DNA of 64,000 nucleotides from Segetibacter sp. 3557_3 (GTDB lineage Bacteria; Bacteroidota; Bacteroidia; Chitinophagales; Chitinophagaceae): NCBI RefSeq assembly GCF_004354985.1, contig NZ_SMSK01000001.1, forward strand, positions 62,001 through 126,000, read 5' to 3'. Positions 43,308 to 53,133 of this stretch are shown piece by piece; positions within the stretch are counted from its first letter, which is position 1, and every line of letters starts with the position of its first letter. A model generated the notes under the pieces. That model searched no databases, was not told the origin of the DNA, and saw only the letters and a list, made by a program, of their open reading frames with translations. A program made the translations under genes and the position numbers.

Positions 43308-43643
43308 TTATTTTCTGGACGCTTTGGCAATTTTGTTGTAGTCAAGTGCGAGTCGTAACCAATAGGCGAAATCATCTTCGTTGGCAAGGTTGGTGGTTGC
43401 AACATGTACGTACCCTTTATATTGGCGCCCACCCATGCTTACGGTACTGCAACCCGGCTTTGAAACTGCTTCTTCGTGGAGTACAGGATTTATTCGAAAC
43501 ATCATTCGATCGGCGCCAACGGTAACGCACATCTTCTTGTCGACCATAAATGCAAGTCCGCCAAACATCCTTTTTTCTTCCACGTCTGGCAACGGGGAGA
43601 GTGCCTGTCTAACCCGTTGGGCAAATGGTTCGTTATATGCCAT
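43308..43643 (-). CDS. TfoX N-terminal domain protein
   Basis: 111 aa covering only the TfoX_N domain: AQRVRQALSPLPDVEEKRMF, GGLAFMVDKKMCVTVGADRM, MFRINPVLHEEAVSKPGCST and KGYVHVATTNLANEDDFAYW. In gamma-proteobacteria TfoX regulates competence, but single-domain homologs in Bacteroidota are of unknown role. No C-terminal half is present. Cytoplasmic. Confidence 0.9.
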   Translation of the reverse strand: MAYNEPFAQRVRQALSPLPDVEEKRMFGGLAFMVDKKMCVTVGADRMMFRINPVLHEEAVSKPGCSTVSMGGRQYKGYVHVATTNLANEDDFAYWLRLALDYNKIAKASRK

Positions 43644-43821
43644 AATATAATTTTGTTTCCACGATAAAATCGGCAGTTTCCGCGAGTATAGAGCCTGGCT
43701 TAATCCGGGCAGGGTAGTAGTGCCACCCCTTATGATTTTGTCTACTTTGAAAATACGCTATTGAATGTATATTCAAATATTCTGTAAATTATTTACTAAG
43801 TCAGGCGCAGCCATTTTTTGA

Positions 43822-44199
43822 TTATAGTTCTGGCCGCGGGTTAAATTGTCCAAAGTGCCAGAGAACTCCCGATGGATCATGTAAGAAACACTCTTTCCCC
43901 CAGTTTTCATATCGAATGGGTGTAAGTTTTGATCCCTCATATTTAGCCGGCAGGTTTAACGTCAACAGTTCGATGTAATATGCCTCAACATCTTCTACTT
44001 CTAAAAACAACATTGTGTTATCAATCCAGTCCCGCACATATGCATCCTGTAAGTAAAAGCCCAGTTCTCCCATGCTGAAGTACGACATAACATGGGATAT
44101 GCTATTCTCCACGAAACCAAGTTCCTGGTAAAAGGCCCTGGAGAGCCCGAAGTTTTTTGCTCCAATAAATGCGCGGATTGAACGGGGTTTTTGGGGCAT
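43822..44199 (-). CDS. VOC-family (glyoxalase-like) protein
   Basis: 125 aa. RAFIGAKNFGLSRAFYQELG (first module), FSMGELGFYLQDAYVRDWID, and NTMLFLEVEDVEAYYIELLT then GKECFLHDPSGVLWHFGQFN (second module). The C-terminal H-D-P-S-G and LWHF positions follow VOC resistance and binding proteins, with His where Glu is often the metal ligand. Substrate unknown. Confidence 0.87.
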   Translation of the reverse strand: MPQKPRSIRAFIGAKNFGLSRAFYQELGFVENSISHVMSYFSMGELGFYLQDAYVRDWIDNTMLFLEVEDVEAYYIELLTLNLPAKYEGSKLTPIRYENWGKECFLHDPSGVLWHFGQFNPRPEL

Positions 44200-44338
44200 T
44201 GAAATTAGTTGTATTGGTTATTGTTTCTATTGAAGTCCATGCTACTATTCGCATAACGGTATACGCTTCCGGGCTTTCGTTAACCTGTTCAACGCATTGT
44301 CGGAAGTTGTTCTTACTACCGGGAAAACTACTTGCTGC

Positions 44339-45472
44339 TTACTTTATACCAACCCACCATTGTTTAAATACCTGCTTAATGTTATTCAATTGAACCACTT
44401 CTCCTATCATTGGGGTTACCAGTGGAAAATGGTAGGCTTCATTTAGTTTGCTGATCTCAACGAGTGGTTCGTCCCAGGGGTGATTAGCAAGTACAAACTT
44501 CGACGAGTGCACGGGAAAAAGCCTGCGGGCCTTAAGGTCGCGAGCTGCCATCAAAACCTCACCCGGAAGGGTATGCACATACCTCCATGCTGAGTCATAT
44601 TGACCATTGTCGATGATGGCCAGGTCTATCGGGCCATAGCGATTACCAATATCTGCAAAGTGTGTATCATAGCCACTGTCGCCGCCAATATAGATTTTCA
44701 TAGTAGGACTCTGTAAAACATACGACATCCACAGTGTAGTATTTCTCGCAAAGGTTCTACCCGAAAAGTGTCGTGCAGGGGTACTAACGGCAGTAAAGCC
44801 ATCGCCAAGTTCAATCTGCTCGTACCAGTCTTTTTCAATGATGCTTTCGGCAGGGTAACCCCAATACTCAAAGTGGGCACCGACGCCAAGGCCACATATC
44901 ACCTTTTTTACTTTGCTTTTCAACGCCAGCAGCGTTTCATGGTCAACATGATCATAATGGTCATGTGATAAAAAAAGGTAATCAATAGGCGGAAGTTCAG
45001 CAGCGGTATAGATGTCTGTGCCATCAAATGCATTGACTGTTCCGGGTACCGGGGATGCATTGCCGCTAAATACAGGATCCACTAAAATCCGTTTACCATC
45101 AAGCTGGATAAAATAGGAGGAATGCCCAAACCATACTAAAACATTTGTATCCGCTGGCAAACTAAGCAGGTTGGTTTTGATGGAAGGAATGCGATCGATG
45201 GGGGTACGCCTCGGAGCTTTGCGGAACAGTTGGGTATACGTCACGCCGGCCATTGAATAGCCTTCCGTTAACTCCGGTGTTATACTCAGGTTTTGAAATT
45301 TCCCCTCTTTATAACGGGGCGATTTTTGGATGGTTGCCAATCTTGCTCCTTCAGGAGCTTTCCCGAACGTAGCTTTTTGCATATAAGCAACCGTAACGAT
45401 CGTTAGCACCATTGCAATGATCAGGATTACGACTACCGTTCTTTTTAATATGCTGGAGATTTTACGAGGCAT
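44339..45472 (-). CDS. Membrane-anchored MBL-fold hydrolase, NAPE-PLD-like
   Basis: 377 aa. One N-terminal hydrophobic helix (~10-30, VVVILIIAMVLTIVTVAYM) anchors or exports it. The metallo-beta-lactamase fold is complete: NVLVWFGHSSYFIQLDGKRI, LFLSHDHYDHVDHETLLAL (HxHxDH), STPARHFSGR (His), IGGDSGYDTHF (Asp) and LFPVHSSKFVLANHPWDEPL (His). This pattern fits the NAPE-PLD/UlaG branch that acts on phosphodiesters or lactones, here probably facing the periplasm. Overlaps no neighbours; a DUF3995 gene is 24 bases upstream on the same strand. Confidence 0.9.
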   Translation of the reverse strand: MPRKISSILKRTVVVILIIAMVLTIVTVAYMQKATFGKAPEGARLATIQKSPRYKEGKFQNLSITPELTEGYSMAGVTYTQLFRKAPRRTPIDRIPSIKTNLLSLPADTNVLVWFGHSSYFIQLDGKRILVDPVFSGNASPVPGTVNAFDGTDIYTAAELPPIDYLFLSHDHYDHVDHETLLALKSKVKKVICGLGVGAHFEYWGYPAESIIEKDWYEQIELGDGFTAVSTPARHFSGRTFARNTTLWMSYVLQSPTMKIYIGGDSGYDTHFADIGNRYGPIDLAIIDNGQYDSAWRYVHTLPGEVLMAARDLKARRLFPVHSSKFVLANHPWDEPLVEISKLNEAYHFPLVTPMIGEVVQLNNIKQVFKQWWVGIK

Positions 45473-45496
45473 AATGATTAAACCAAAGCCGATAAT

Positions 45497-45976
45497 TTAG
45501 CGGCCCTTTTTACCGCTTTCATCATTTCGGGCTAAGAAAAATATATTAAGACTGATTACAGCAATAAATACACACAATGGTGAAAAGAACAGGGTATCAT
45601 TTACTGCAAACTTTGTGACTTTTATTGTTTTGAAAAATCCAAAAAACCTGAAGTCTCCAATTGCCCTCAGGATAAAGATACCGGCAATGATCAAAGCTCC
45701 GTACTGAAAGTACTTTGTCTTTATGTGTTTATGAAACCAGCCTAAGTTGCCAACACTGATAAAGGCCAGTACTGCCAGGCCACTGGCCACAATAATCCCT
45801 GTGGTCATCCCGGGGTTTAACTTTTTTGAACCACTGGAGTTTGTAGGTAAAACCTCGTCATACCAAAATGTGCCTCCAAATGCCCAGTAGAAATGCAAAA
45901 GGGAAAGTAATGCAAATATTGCCGTGTTGATTATTACGGGTATGAAAATGCGGCGGTTTAGTTGATTGTTGTTCAT
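45497..45976 (-). CDS. DUF3995 membrane protein
   Basis: 159 aa from ATG 45976 (MNNNQLNRRIFIPVIINTAI). Four hydrophobic segments: ~10-28, ~60-80 (GIIVASGLAVLAFISVG), ~90-107 (YGALIIAGIFILRAIGDF) and ~125-145 (FFSPLCVFIAVISLNIFFLA). HFYWAFGG near residue 35 and FRAIGDFR-like LRAIGDFRFFGFF are DUF3995 hallmarks. Function unknown. Likely cotranscribed with the MBL hydrolase 24 bases downstream. Confidence 0.85.
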   Translation of the reverse strand: MNNNQLNRRIFIPVIINTAIFALLSLLHFYWAFGGTFWYDEVLPTNSSGSKKLNPGMTTGIIVASGLAVLAFISVGNLGWFHKHIKTKYFQYGALIIAGIFILRAIGDFRFFGFFKTIKVTKFAVNDTLFFSPLCVFIAVISLNIFFLARNDESGKKGR

Positions 45977-46058
45977 GAATAGCAGTTTCGGTGAAGTTGA
46001 AAACAACCATCAAAATCGTCAAGGCAGGCTGATTACCTGGTAGGAATTCGGATCGTTG

Positions 46059-46889
46059 TCAGATCCCCTCGTTCTTCACCTTGATCAGCAGTTTGGGATC
46101 ATTCGTGTATATTCTTTCAATCCCCATTCTTAATAATTGGCCCATCATCTTTGGGTCATCAACCGTCCATGCGCCCACCTGAATACCTGCTGACTTTATC
46201 TTGTTGATTTTTTCAGTTGTAATGGTTGAGAAGTGCAGTACCATCCTTTCAAAACCTCTTTCCTTCGCAATCGTTATGTCGGCATCGATGTCTGCTGTTG
46301 CAGGACGGTCCCAAAAAACAGGGATCGATGGTGCCAGTGTTTTTACTTTCGACATTAAAGGCAGGCTTGCATCATTGAAGCCAACGATTTTTTCCGCATT
46401 CAATTTTCTAACAATGGCAATGGCTTCTGCTACGCAATCCATTTTCGGCTGGATGGACAACCGTACTTTGCTTTGCCTTAACATCAATTTCAAAGCTTCA
46501 GACAACAGTGGCATACGCTCTGGTGGACATTCTTGTATGGTGAGCTTGTTTTTATTCCTAAACTCAGTTGCAACATCCACCTTCAAAAGCTCAGCATAGG
46601 TGGTATTGGCAATCTCAAGGTCAATTTCACTTGCGCGTTTGGTGTTTTTGTCATGGCTTACCACAATTTGCCCGTCTTTACTTTTATGAATATCCAGTTC
46701 AACCCAATCAGCGCGCGCATCAATACCTGCCTGGAATGCCTTTAGCGTATTTTCGGGATATGCCATTGAGTATCCCCTGTGAGCAGTAACCCCGGGTACC
46801 ATTGCGGCTGGGGTATTGCGGTTAACCTGCGACATCGAGGCAAGCGGTATGCACACAAACAATACAAAGTAGGTGAGGAGAATTCTCAT
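46059..46889 (-). CDS. Exported glycerophosphodiester phosphodiesterase
   Basis: 276 aa from ATG 46889 (MRILLTYFVLFVCIPLASMS); a frame to 46985 would precede the signal peptide. GDPD TIM-barrel: TAHRGYSMAYPENTLKAFQA (His-Arg and Glu-Asn metal site), ADWVELDIHKSKDGQIVVSH (Glu-x-Asp and His), RLSIQPKMDC near KVRLSIQPK, and GAWTVDDPKMM at the end. Cleaves glycerophosphodiesters to glycerol-3-phosphate and an alcohol in the periplasm, for phosphate or glycerol scavenging. The usual Glu in VxxEIK is Gln (SIQPK), a small departure from the norm. Confidence 0.9.
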   Translation of the reverse strand: MRILLTYFVLFVCIPLASMSQVNRNTPAAMVPGVTAHRGYSMAYPENTLKAFQAGIDARADWVELDIHKSKDGQIVVSHDKNTKRASEIDLEIANTTYAELLKVDVATEFRNKNKLTIQECPPERMPLLSEALKLMLRQSKVRLSIQPKMDCVAEAIAIVRKLNAEKIVGFNDASLPLMSKVKTLAPSIPVFWDRPATADIDADITIAKERGFERMVLHFSTITTEKINKIKSAGIQVGAWTVDDPKMMGQLLRMGIERIYTNDPKLLIKVKNEGI

Positions 46890-47027
46890 AATATTTTTCT
46901 GAAAATCAGTAATGTTAAACAACATTAACGACGCACAAAGTAGCATCTTCCGGCGATTAATCAACCCTGTAGTTGCCGCAACCAACGTGCTTTACTACCA
47001 ACAACATCGCTGGTAGAAACTGTCTTT

Positions 47028-48143
47028 TTAGTTCCGAACAGACCTGTCGGTTTGCAAATATTTTTTCAAAAAACTATTTTCATCATTCACCCGGCTATTG
47101 AACCTGAACAATGCGGCATTAATATCGGTCAGCAACCTTTTTTGTTCATCGGTGTTTGCCAGCACAGTTGATAACATTGCATAAGCGTTTTGGATGTGTC
47201 GCAGAACACTGTCCATCATACCGCGGATCTCCAGATCATCCCGAACCGACGTAAATCGCTGGTTTTTGTGGGCAATGTATTTATTAAAGATGTCGGTAGC
47301 TTGTTTAAACTCGCTGACTGCACCAGTATAACCCAATTTAGACTCGCCTGCGCGTTGGTTTTTGGTCAGCACGGTGAGCATCTCATTAACGATTGGCTTC
47401 TTTTCACCGTTGTTATTTATCCGGCGTGCTGCACTGATAAATTGGTTCAGCGTGTCCAGTGAATTGAAATGCGTAATGGTGTCAGTATAATTAAAGAACG
47501 GTTTCGACGTTTTAATTTCGGCATTGCCGGAATTAAATTCGTCATACAAAACAGGATAGTTCAGGAATTGATACATGGGATCAAAGGGCATATGATCCTT
47601 AATCATCTCCTCTGGTGCAACTTTGTAAAAGCGGTTGGTAAAACGTTTTGTAAACTGCAGATCCTTAACCATGCCCGATGACCATGTCGGGTCAAAAAGA
47701 TACCATTTGTCGTTAAGTTGAGCAGCAACCCATGCATGCGATAAATCTGCAATGGTGCCATCCTGCACCTTTGTATACCCGGGAACCAGGACCCCTTTGA
47801 TATTACAAGTCCTGAACAGTTCAACCAATAACTCCGCATAACCCTGGCAAACAGCTCTTCGTGACTTCAGCACATCGGTTAGGGGTATTTTCTCCAACGG
47901 ACTACGTGTGCGCAGCCTTTCTACATCATACACGATATTGTTTGCTACCCAAACAAAAAGGGCACGTACCCGGTCAGAGTCTGACGTAAAATGCGACTTC
48001 ACATAATTACTGATACCCTCAGTTGAATAAGTATCTTTTTTCGGAATACTCAACGCTACACGATCGGCTGCTGAGACTCCCTGGCTATAACTCGTGTACC
48101 CGAACAGAAGAACAACGAGTACGGTCACTAAAATTTTTTTCAT
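47028..48143 (-). CDS. Exported transglutaminase-like protein
   Basis: 371 aa. Signal peptide ending SYSQ (~21). Transglutaminase-core fold with the Cys-His-Asp triad in SRRAVCQGYAELLVELFRTC (Cys ~98), LSHAWVAAQLNDKWYLFDPT (His ~137, Asp ~151). It begins RVRALFVWVANNIVYDVERL as in the Kyphoscoliosis-type peptidase family. Helical C-terminal half (~200-371) is unassigned. Probably a periplasmic protease or crosslinking enzyme acting on cell-wall or surface peptides. Single gene on this strand, 140 bases from the diesterase gene. Confidence 0.88.
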   Translation of the reverse strand: MKKILVTVLVVLLFGYTSYSQGVSAADRVALSIPKKDTYSTEGISNYVKSHFTSDSDRVRALFVWVANNIVYDVERLRTRSPLEKIPLTDVLKSRRAVCQGYAELLVELFRTCNIKGVLVPGYTKVQDGTIADLSHAWVAAQLNDKWYLFDPTWSSGMVKDLQFTKRFTNRFYKVAPEEMIKDHMPFDPMYQFLNYPVLYDEFNSGNAEIKTSKPFFNYTDTITHFNSLDTLNQFISAARRINNNGEKKPIVNEMLTVLTKNQRAGESKLGYTGAVSEFKQATDIFNKYIAHKNQRFTSVRDDLEIRGMMDSVLRHIQNAYAMLSTVLANTDEQKRLLTDINAALFRFNSRVNDENSFLKKYLQTDRSVRN

Positions 48144-48445
48144 ATCAATCCTGGTCCCGTATATAATTTCCTGGAAATGTTTCGGCTCCTTACGTTATAG
48201 CATCCCGAATTGTTGATAATGCAAGATGTTATAACAGCCCTGAAATTCTGTTTAAACTTACATTCAATCAGCATGCTGAAACCCCTGCATGTCCTAATTA
48301 TTGCTTAATTTTTAGCGCTGCTTATACCCACTTCCATTTGCCTCTATGCCCACGAAGGTTTAAAAGGCGCAGCATATTACCCCGTTCCAATCGCATTTGC
48401 ATTTACAATCAAGCGTATACTAGGGAGCTTAAGGCAAGTCATACC
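48144..48445. other. Intergenic, no gene seen
   Basis: About 300 A/T-rich bases upstream of the transglutaminase-like gene and downstream of the beta-helix gene. No hairpin or promoter stands out. Confidence 0.45.
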
Positions 48446-50965
48446 TTAGTTCCATCTCACCTTTAAAGTTTTAATCAGCGTGGGTGAGCCACCATTATAC
48501 TGTATTCCTATTCCGCCGTATTTCCCGGGAACGATTGTGCCCTCCATTATTACCTCGTGAACCATGTTTGCCCTGGCTGGTCCAGGATCCCTGCGCGCCA
48601 GGGTGGTAACATGTGCCGACAGCTTATTGCCGCTTACGTTAAGTTTAATCGTACACGGGGTTTTGTAGCTTGTTGTAGTTACAGGTTCGCTGATCATTAT
48701 GGCTTTCCCGTCTTCATATTTCACCAGAATGCAATCAACGGCGTCGTGGTGTTTCGTTGTCCTTATAAACCGTAGCCCATAGCCTGTCATCGTACGGGTG
48801 TCCAGTTTTAAAAGTACATCCATATAGAGATGTGCAACACTAAATCCCTGGCCTGCGGCTTTAAAAGGCGCTACGGTCATGGTAAGTTCCATATCGGAAA
48901 AGTTTTCTCCCACGGGGGTATAGCGCATTGCAGCACTTCTACCTTGTAACAAGCCGGTAAGATTTGCTGCGCCGTCAACGCCTTCGCCATAATACCAGGC
49001 GTCGCGGGCTGGGCCGGTATTCCCGGTTTCGTTAGATGAAGACTGAAGTTGTTCCCACGTCCAAAAGCCCGGGAGCACTTTTGGCTGGTTGCGGGTTGAT
49101 GTATTACTGAAATCAGTGGACAACACTTTGGCATTGGTCCTTACATCAGCGGCAACAATTCTTTCGGGCAGTACAAAACGCACGGACTTGCCGGCACCAG
49201 ATCGGATATGTTTCGGCGCCACTTCTGCCATCAAGTAATAGCCAATATCCCCGGTAGTTAAAGTATAATCGACAAAAGGCTTGTCAAACCTTGAAACGGC
49301 AACTTCAATGGCATCATTACCCATTGCGTCACTACTACGGTACCATGTAACTATTGACTCGTCTTTGTATAGTGCGTCAAGTTGGTAGTCGAGCCGGAGT
49401 TTGCCATTTACAGATGGGTTGATTTTCGGCTGGGAGGCAAAAGCCGGGGGCGCCAGGATTGCAGGTGAAACAGTAAGCAAACTTGCTGCTTCAAGGCCTG
49501 AAGCATCTGATGCTACCACTACTACTTTCCGTTTTTCATCATTGTTGTTTGCAGGAATAACTTTACAGCTCAACCCGCCTTCGCTTACTTCCAGTCTGAC
49601 CAGGTTCTTGTATTCGTTAGCGACCTTCCATTGCACCGGTTCGCCCGAATAAGCGAAATTGCCAAAGCGCATCCGTTTTGCCGTTAACACGGCGGTATCC
49701 TTACCAGTTTCGATAGTTGCCGATGTAGAGAAAACCAACATTTGCACGGGTAAATTGGTGAGTTTTTTGTTAATTTCTTTTTCTGCTTCAATCACCAGTT
49801 GTTTAACCCTCATCGGATCCCAGTCATCATCTCCGGCTAACAGGTTATAAGTGTTGTAAACAATTTTTCCATCATGCAGAAGCCGGTAAGCCGCAAGAAC
49901 ACCTCTTCCGGTCATGTCTATGGTTGATGATGGGTTATTCTTGCCAATTACGGCACCCTTGCCATTTTGTACAATATTGTATTGATAATTGCGCGTTTCT
50001 AAAGGTAGTACATCTCTCCATCCGAGATATGTGCCCGGTAAGGTTTTGAAACGGGTATCAACAACTGCTACCTTCCCGTTAGCTTTTGTAAAGAATTGTT
50101 CATCCCGTACAAACGAATTGATCATGCAGTTTAAGAAAACCGCTCCGGTGCCGCTCGTGCTGTAAAAAGGTTTCGAACCATAAACGTCGAGCGAACAATC
50201 TAGGTAAACCCCGGTGCCGCACAAGGCATCATCTGTTGACTCAAAATGACAACGGTCGAACAGCACCCGTTTGCCACCGGTGAAGGGGCACAAGTTTAGC
50301 CGGCTGACAAACCTTGTATTACGGGCAACAATTTTGTCGCCGTTGCAATGGATTAGTTGTGCCTGCACAATTGCGGATGCCCGCTTAGGCCGGTTTAGCC
50401 GGGGGAGTAGAGGAAAAACAAGATCAATATTACAGTAGTTGCCGAATGTGATGTTTTCAGACCCCGTACCCTGCCCGATAAACCGGAACATGGTAAAGTT
50501 TCCCTGTGCGCCTATTGTTTGCCCGCGATTGCAGGCGAGTACTACGTTTTCCGGATTGTTGGTGAGACCATGAAACTTCAGCCATTCACATTTCACAATC
50601 TTACCGTAAGGTGATCCCCCATCAGCTGCAACCCGGATTGCGGAGTCATCGGGATTGTCGATCCAATAAACATATGGCGCGATATAAAGTACCATTGGTT
50701 GCTGTTCGGTACCATCCTGGAGATGATCAAGAGCCTTCGTTGCTGAATTATATACAAAAGGTTGCCCGGCAATCTCAGTATCCGACAATTGACCATCAAC
50801 AAATAGCGCCCGCGGTCCTAAGGAGATGGTATCTTTTTGATAAACGATGTACTTGCCTTTAAACTGAATGGGGTGTTTGGGGTCAAGCGCTTTATATGTG
50901 CTTTGCTGAGCTGTTGAAAAAAATACGAATAAAGAGGAAATCGTGGCAAGTAGCGCCTTGTGCAT
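48446..50965 (-). CDS. Exported beta-helix (pectin-active-like) multidomain protein
   Basis: 839 aa from ATG 50965 (MHKALLATISSLFVFFSTAQ), a clean signal peptide; the frame reaches 50998 upstream. Residues ~60-340 read as a right-handed parallel beta-helix of the pectinesterase/pectate-lyase type (MFRFIGQGTGSENITFGNYC, GKRVLFDRCHFESTDDALCG, SGTGAVFLNCMINSF). Pectinesterase Asp-Asp and Arg motifs are only partly seen, so activity is unsure. Residues ~470-650 are Ig-like (LTVSPAILAPPAFASQP, YDLTTGDIGYYLMAE-like VDYTLTTGDIGYYLM). The C-terminus (~680-839) is a concanavalin-type domain (HLYMDVLLKLDTRTMTGYGL, GGIGIQYNGGSPTLIK). Likely surface polysaccharide (pectin) handling. No nearby SusC/D or lyase genes. 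Confidence 0.7.
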   Translation of the reverse strand: MHKALLATISSLFVFFSTAQQSTYKALDPKHPIQFKGKYIVYQKDTISLGPRALFVDGQLSDTEIAGQPFVYNSATKALDHLQDGTEQQPMVLYIAPYVYWIDNPDDSAIRVAADGGSPYGKIVKCEWLKFHGLTNNPENVVLACNRGQTIGAQGNFTMFRFIGQGTGSENITFGNYCNIDLVFPLLPRLNRPKRASAIVQAQLIHCNGDKIVARNTRFVSRLNLCPFTGGKRVLFDRCHFESTDDALCGTGVYLDCSLDVYGSKPFYSTSGTGAVFLNCMINSFVRDEQFFTKANGKVAVVDTRFKTLPGTYLGWRDVLPLETRNYQYNIVQNGKGAVIGKNNPSSTIDMTGRGVLAAYRLLHDGKIVYNTYNLLAGDDDWDPMRVKQLVIEAEKEINKKLTNLPVQMLVFSTSATIETGKDTAVLTAKRMRFGNFAYSGEPVQWKVANEYKNLVRLEVSEGGLSCKVIPANNNDEKRKVVVVASDASGLEAASLLTVSPAILAPPAFASQPKINPSVNGKLRLDYQLDALYKDESIVTWYRSSDAMGNDAIEVAVSRFDKPFVDYTLTTGDIGYYLMAEVAPKHIRSGAGKSVRFVLPERIVAADVRTNAKVLSTDFSNTSTRNQPKVLPGFWTWEQLQSSSNETGNTGPARDAWYYGEGVDGAANLTGLLQGRSAAMRYTPVGENFSDMELTMTVAPFKAAGQGFSVAHLYMDVLLKLDTRTMTGYGLRFIRTTKHHDAVDCILVKYEDGKAIMISEPVTTTSYKTPCTIKLNVSGNKLSAHVTTLARRDPGPARANMVHEVIMEGTIVPGKYGGIGIQYNGGSPTLIKTLKVRWN

Positions 50966-51776
50966 AGTTGATGATTGTAAGGTGTTGATCCATTGCAATA
51001 AAGGTTTACCTGGCTCTATTGTGGAGTATAAATCGTAGCAATGAAATTAGGGTAATAAGCACCAGTAGTGGTCGACGCATAAAAGTTTTTCTAACTAGGT
51101 TGTTGTAATAAGTTTTCGTCCGGGGATTGCTTCTCCAACGTAGACACCGGCTTTGGTAAATTGTTGGTGTCGCGGATTACGCTATCCCGCCTACGGCGAT
51201 CTGCCGTCGCACCGGGTGTACAATCAGAAATCGATGTCGTTTAGTTAAGCCCTTTGCTGGTTTTATTTGCCGAGTAATGGTAAACATTACAAGCCCCCGC
51301 AGGGCTAAAGTCGTTCGGACGGGAGCGCGACTTACCGATTAATTGGGGGCACAGCGCAACGATCTACAATTGAAGAACCGGGGCTTGGTTCCCAAAAGAT
51401 TGCTTACCTAAACGACATTGAATCCAGCTTTAGCATATTTATGGATTTTGCCACAGATTTCGTTGGAAATAGTATTCACTATTGTCGGCGCGGTAACGGC
51501 ATACAATGATAGATGCAGGTATTCCTTTGAACGATGCCGGGTTTGTTCCCATTTAATTTAGCAGCTTGGTTCGCACTGCGTTGGTATGTTGCATTGGACT
51601 CAACCAAAGGCTTCAGATCAAAGCAGGCGAGTCAAAATCCTGTGGTAGTAACTAAATATTGTACCGTAGGTGCTACATCATTTTAGCCTATTACTATTTT
51701 ATTTCATATCAATGTTTTAAGCTGCTGCTGGCATGATAATTTATCCTATATGGGCTAATCATTAATCTTCAATAGT
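50966..51776. other. Long intergenic region
   Basis: About 810 bases between divergent genes, the longest gap in the window. It has a short AGCCC/GGGCT hairpin near 51291-51305, no coding frame with family resemblance and no consensus promoter. Confidence 0.5.
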
Positions 51777-52706
51777 ATGTTTTATCACGTCCAATCACTA
51801 ATCAATCCCATTGTTGCCGATGAGCCAGATCCGTCCGCAGCAAATGCATTACAGGAAGGCCTCGGAGGTCAGTTTGGTGAAATGCGCACCATGATGCAAT
51901 ATCTTTTTCAGAGTTTCAACTTCAGGGGCAATGCAGTTCCTTACCTTGATTTAATACAGGGTGTTGGAATTGAAGAGATCAGCCACGTGGAGTTGATCTC
52001 AAAAACAATTGCGCAGTTGCTTGATGGTGCACCTGAATATCATGGAAAGAAGTTCGAAACACCGGGTAAGGGTGGCGAAGCAACAATGGGAATGGCGAAA
52101 GAGCAACAAAACCCACATCACTTTATTGTTGGTGCACAAGGAGCATTGCCGGTTGACGCAGCAGGAAACCCGTGGGTAGGCTCATATGTACACAGCCATG
52201 GCAACCTTGTACTTGATTTGATGGATAACCTGGTACTTGAGGCTACTGGTCGTTTACAGAAATGCCGGATCTACCAGATGTCTGAGAATAAAACATTACG
52301 GGCAACTGTTGCCTTTTTGATTGTGCGGGATGAAGCGCACCAGGCGGCTTTTGCAAAAGCACTTGAAACACTTGGTGTAGACTGGGGTAAGGCATTGCCA
52401 ATACCGAAGTTTGACTCTTCTAAATTTCCCGAAGTAAAGACATTACTTGATGCTGGTATACACCGCGAACAATATCATTTCAGGTTAGACAGTTCGCAAA
52501 TGGAGAAAATATTTGCCGGAAGCGCTCCTTTTAATGATGGTACAGAACTGGTTACCATGAAAGAGCCCCGGGAAAGCTATCCTATTCCTATGGCACCAGA
52601 GCGCCCGGAAGAATTTGCTCCGGGATTAGATCCTGAATTGCAGAAATTGGCCGATGCACTGACAGATTTTAAAGAAAACCTGCTGTCGCCAAAGAAAAAG
52701 AAATAA
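51777..52706 (+). CDS. Manganese catalase
   Basis: 309 aa di-manganese catalase that dismutates hydrogen peroxide. Metal ligands are visible: Glu35 in GQFGEMRTMM, Glu67 and His70 in GIEEISHVELIS, Glu in NLVLEATGRL and His in VRDEAHQAAF. The long tail (RPEEFAPGLDPELQKLADAL) is typical of the longer bacterial group. ATG 51777 gives the conserved start MFYHVQSLINPIV. Cytoplasmic. A hairpin terminator follows directly. Confidence 0.96.
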   Translation: MFYHVQSLINPIVADEPDPSAANALQEGLGGQFGEMRTMMQYLFQSFNFRGNAVPYLDLIQGVGIEEISHVELISKTIAQLLDGAPEYHGKKFETPGKGGEATMGMAKEQQNPHHFIVGAQGALPVDAAGNPWVGSYVHSHGNLVLDLMDNLVLEATGRLQKCRIYQMSENKTLRATVAFLIVRDEAHQAAFAKALETLGVDWGKALPIPKFDSSKFPEVKTLLDAGIHREQYHFRLDSSQMEKIFAGSAPFNDGTELVTMKEPRESYPIPMAPERPEEFAPGLDPELQKLADALTDFKENLLSPKKKK

Positions 52707-52735
52707 GGTTACGATTAAGCGACCTCTGTAGCGAT

Positions 52736-52762
52736 AAATGCCTGGCTTTGCCAGGCATTTTC
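52736..52762 (+). terminator. Rho-independent terminator
   Basis: 11-bp perfect stem AAATGCCTGGC (52736-52746) / GCCAGGCATTT (52750-52760), 3-nt loop. It ends the Mn-catalase transcript. Confidence 0.82.
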
Positions 52763-53133
52763 GTTGGGAGCAGGTTAAGCAGTTTTTGAAAATTAGATTG
52801 CAGGGGATTAGAATGCAAGGGGTTCTATAGCTTGTTCCGGGATCACACAAGCGGGCCAGTTATCCAAATAATGAGCGTGGAACAAAGAATGCTTTTTTAA
52901 AGATTGATTCAAAAAAAGAATGCTTTTTTATGCCTCAGATCGTTATAATTTTCGGTTAGAATAGATGGTATTCAGTAAGGCAATAATTTAATAACACTGA
53001 CGCCAACTTTGATCGTGTTAATTGCTGAGCACTCCATTGCGTGCATTCTGCTCATGGAAATTTTGCCTGTATTCCTGTTGGAACAATTATATCAGCAACA
53101 GTCAACAACATTAAATAGCTTACAACAAAAACG
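52763..53133. other. Intergenic with short direct repeat
   Basis: About 370 bases. Two copies of AAAGAATGCTTTTTTA (52884-52899 and 52915-52930), spaced 31 bases. Otherwise A/T-rich leader of the basic-protein gene. Confidence 0.5.
52884..52930. repeat. Tandem 31-base direct repeat
   Basis: The 16-mer AAAGAATGCTTTTTTA occurs at 52884-52899 and again at 52915-52930. Could be slippage or an operator pair. Confidence 0.6.

Noticed and set aside
51291-51305. AGCCC/GGGCT hairpin in the long gap
   Set aside because: Only five base pairs and no T run; too weak to name.
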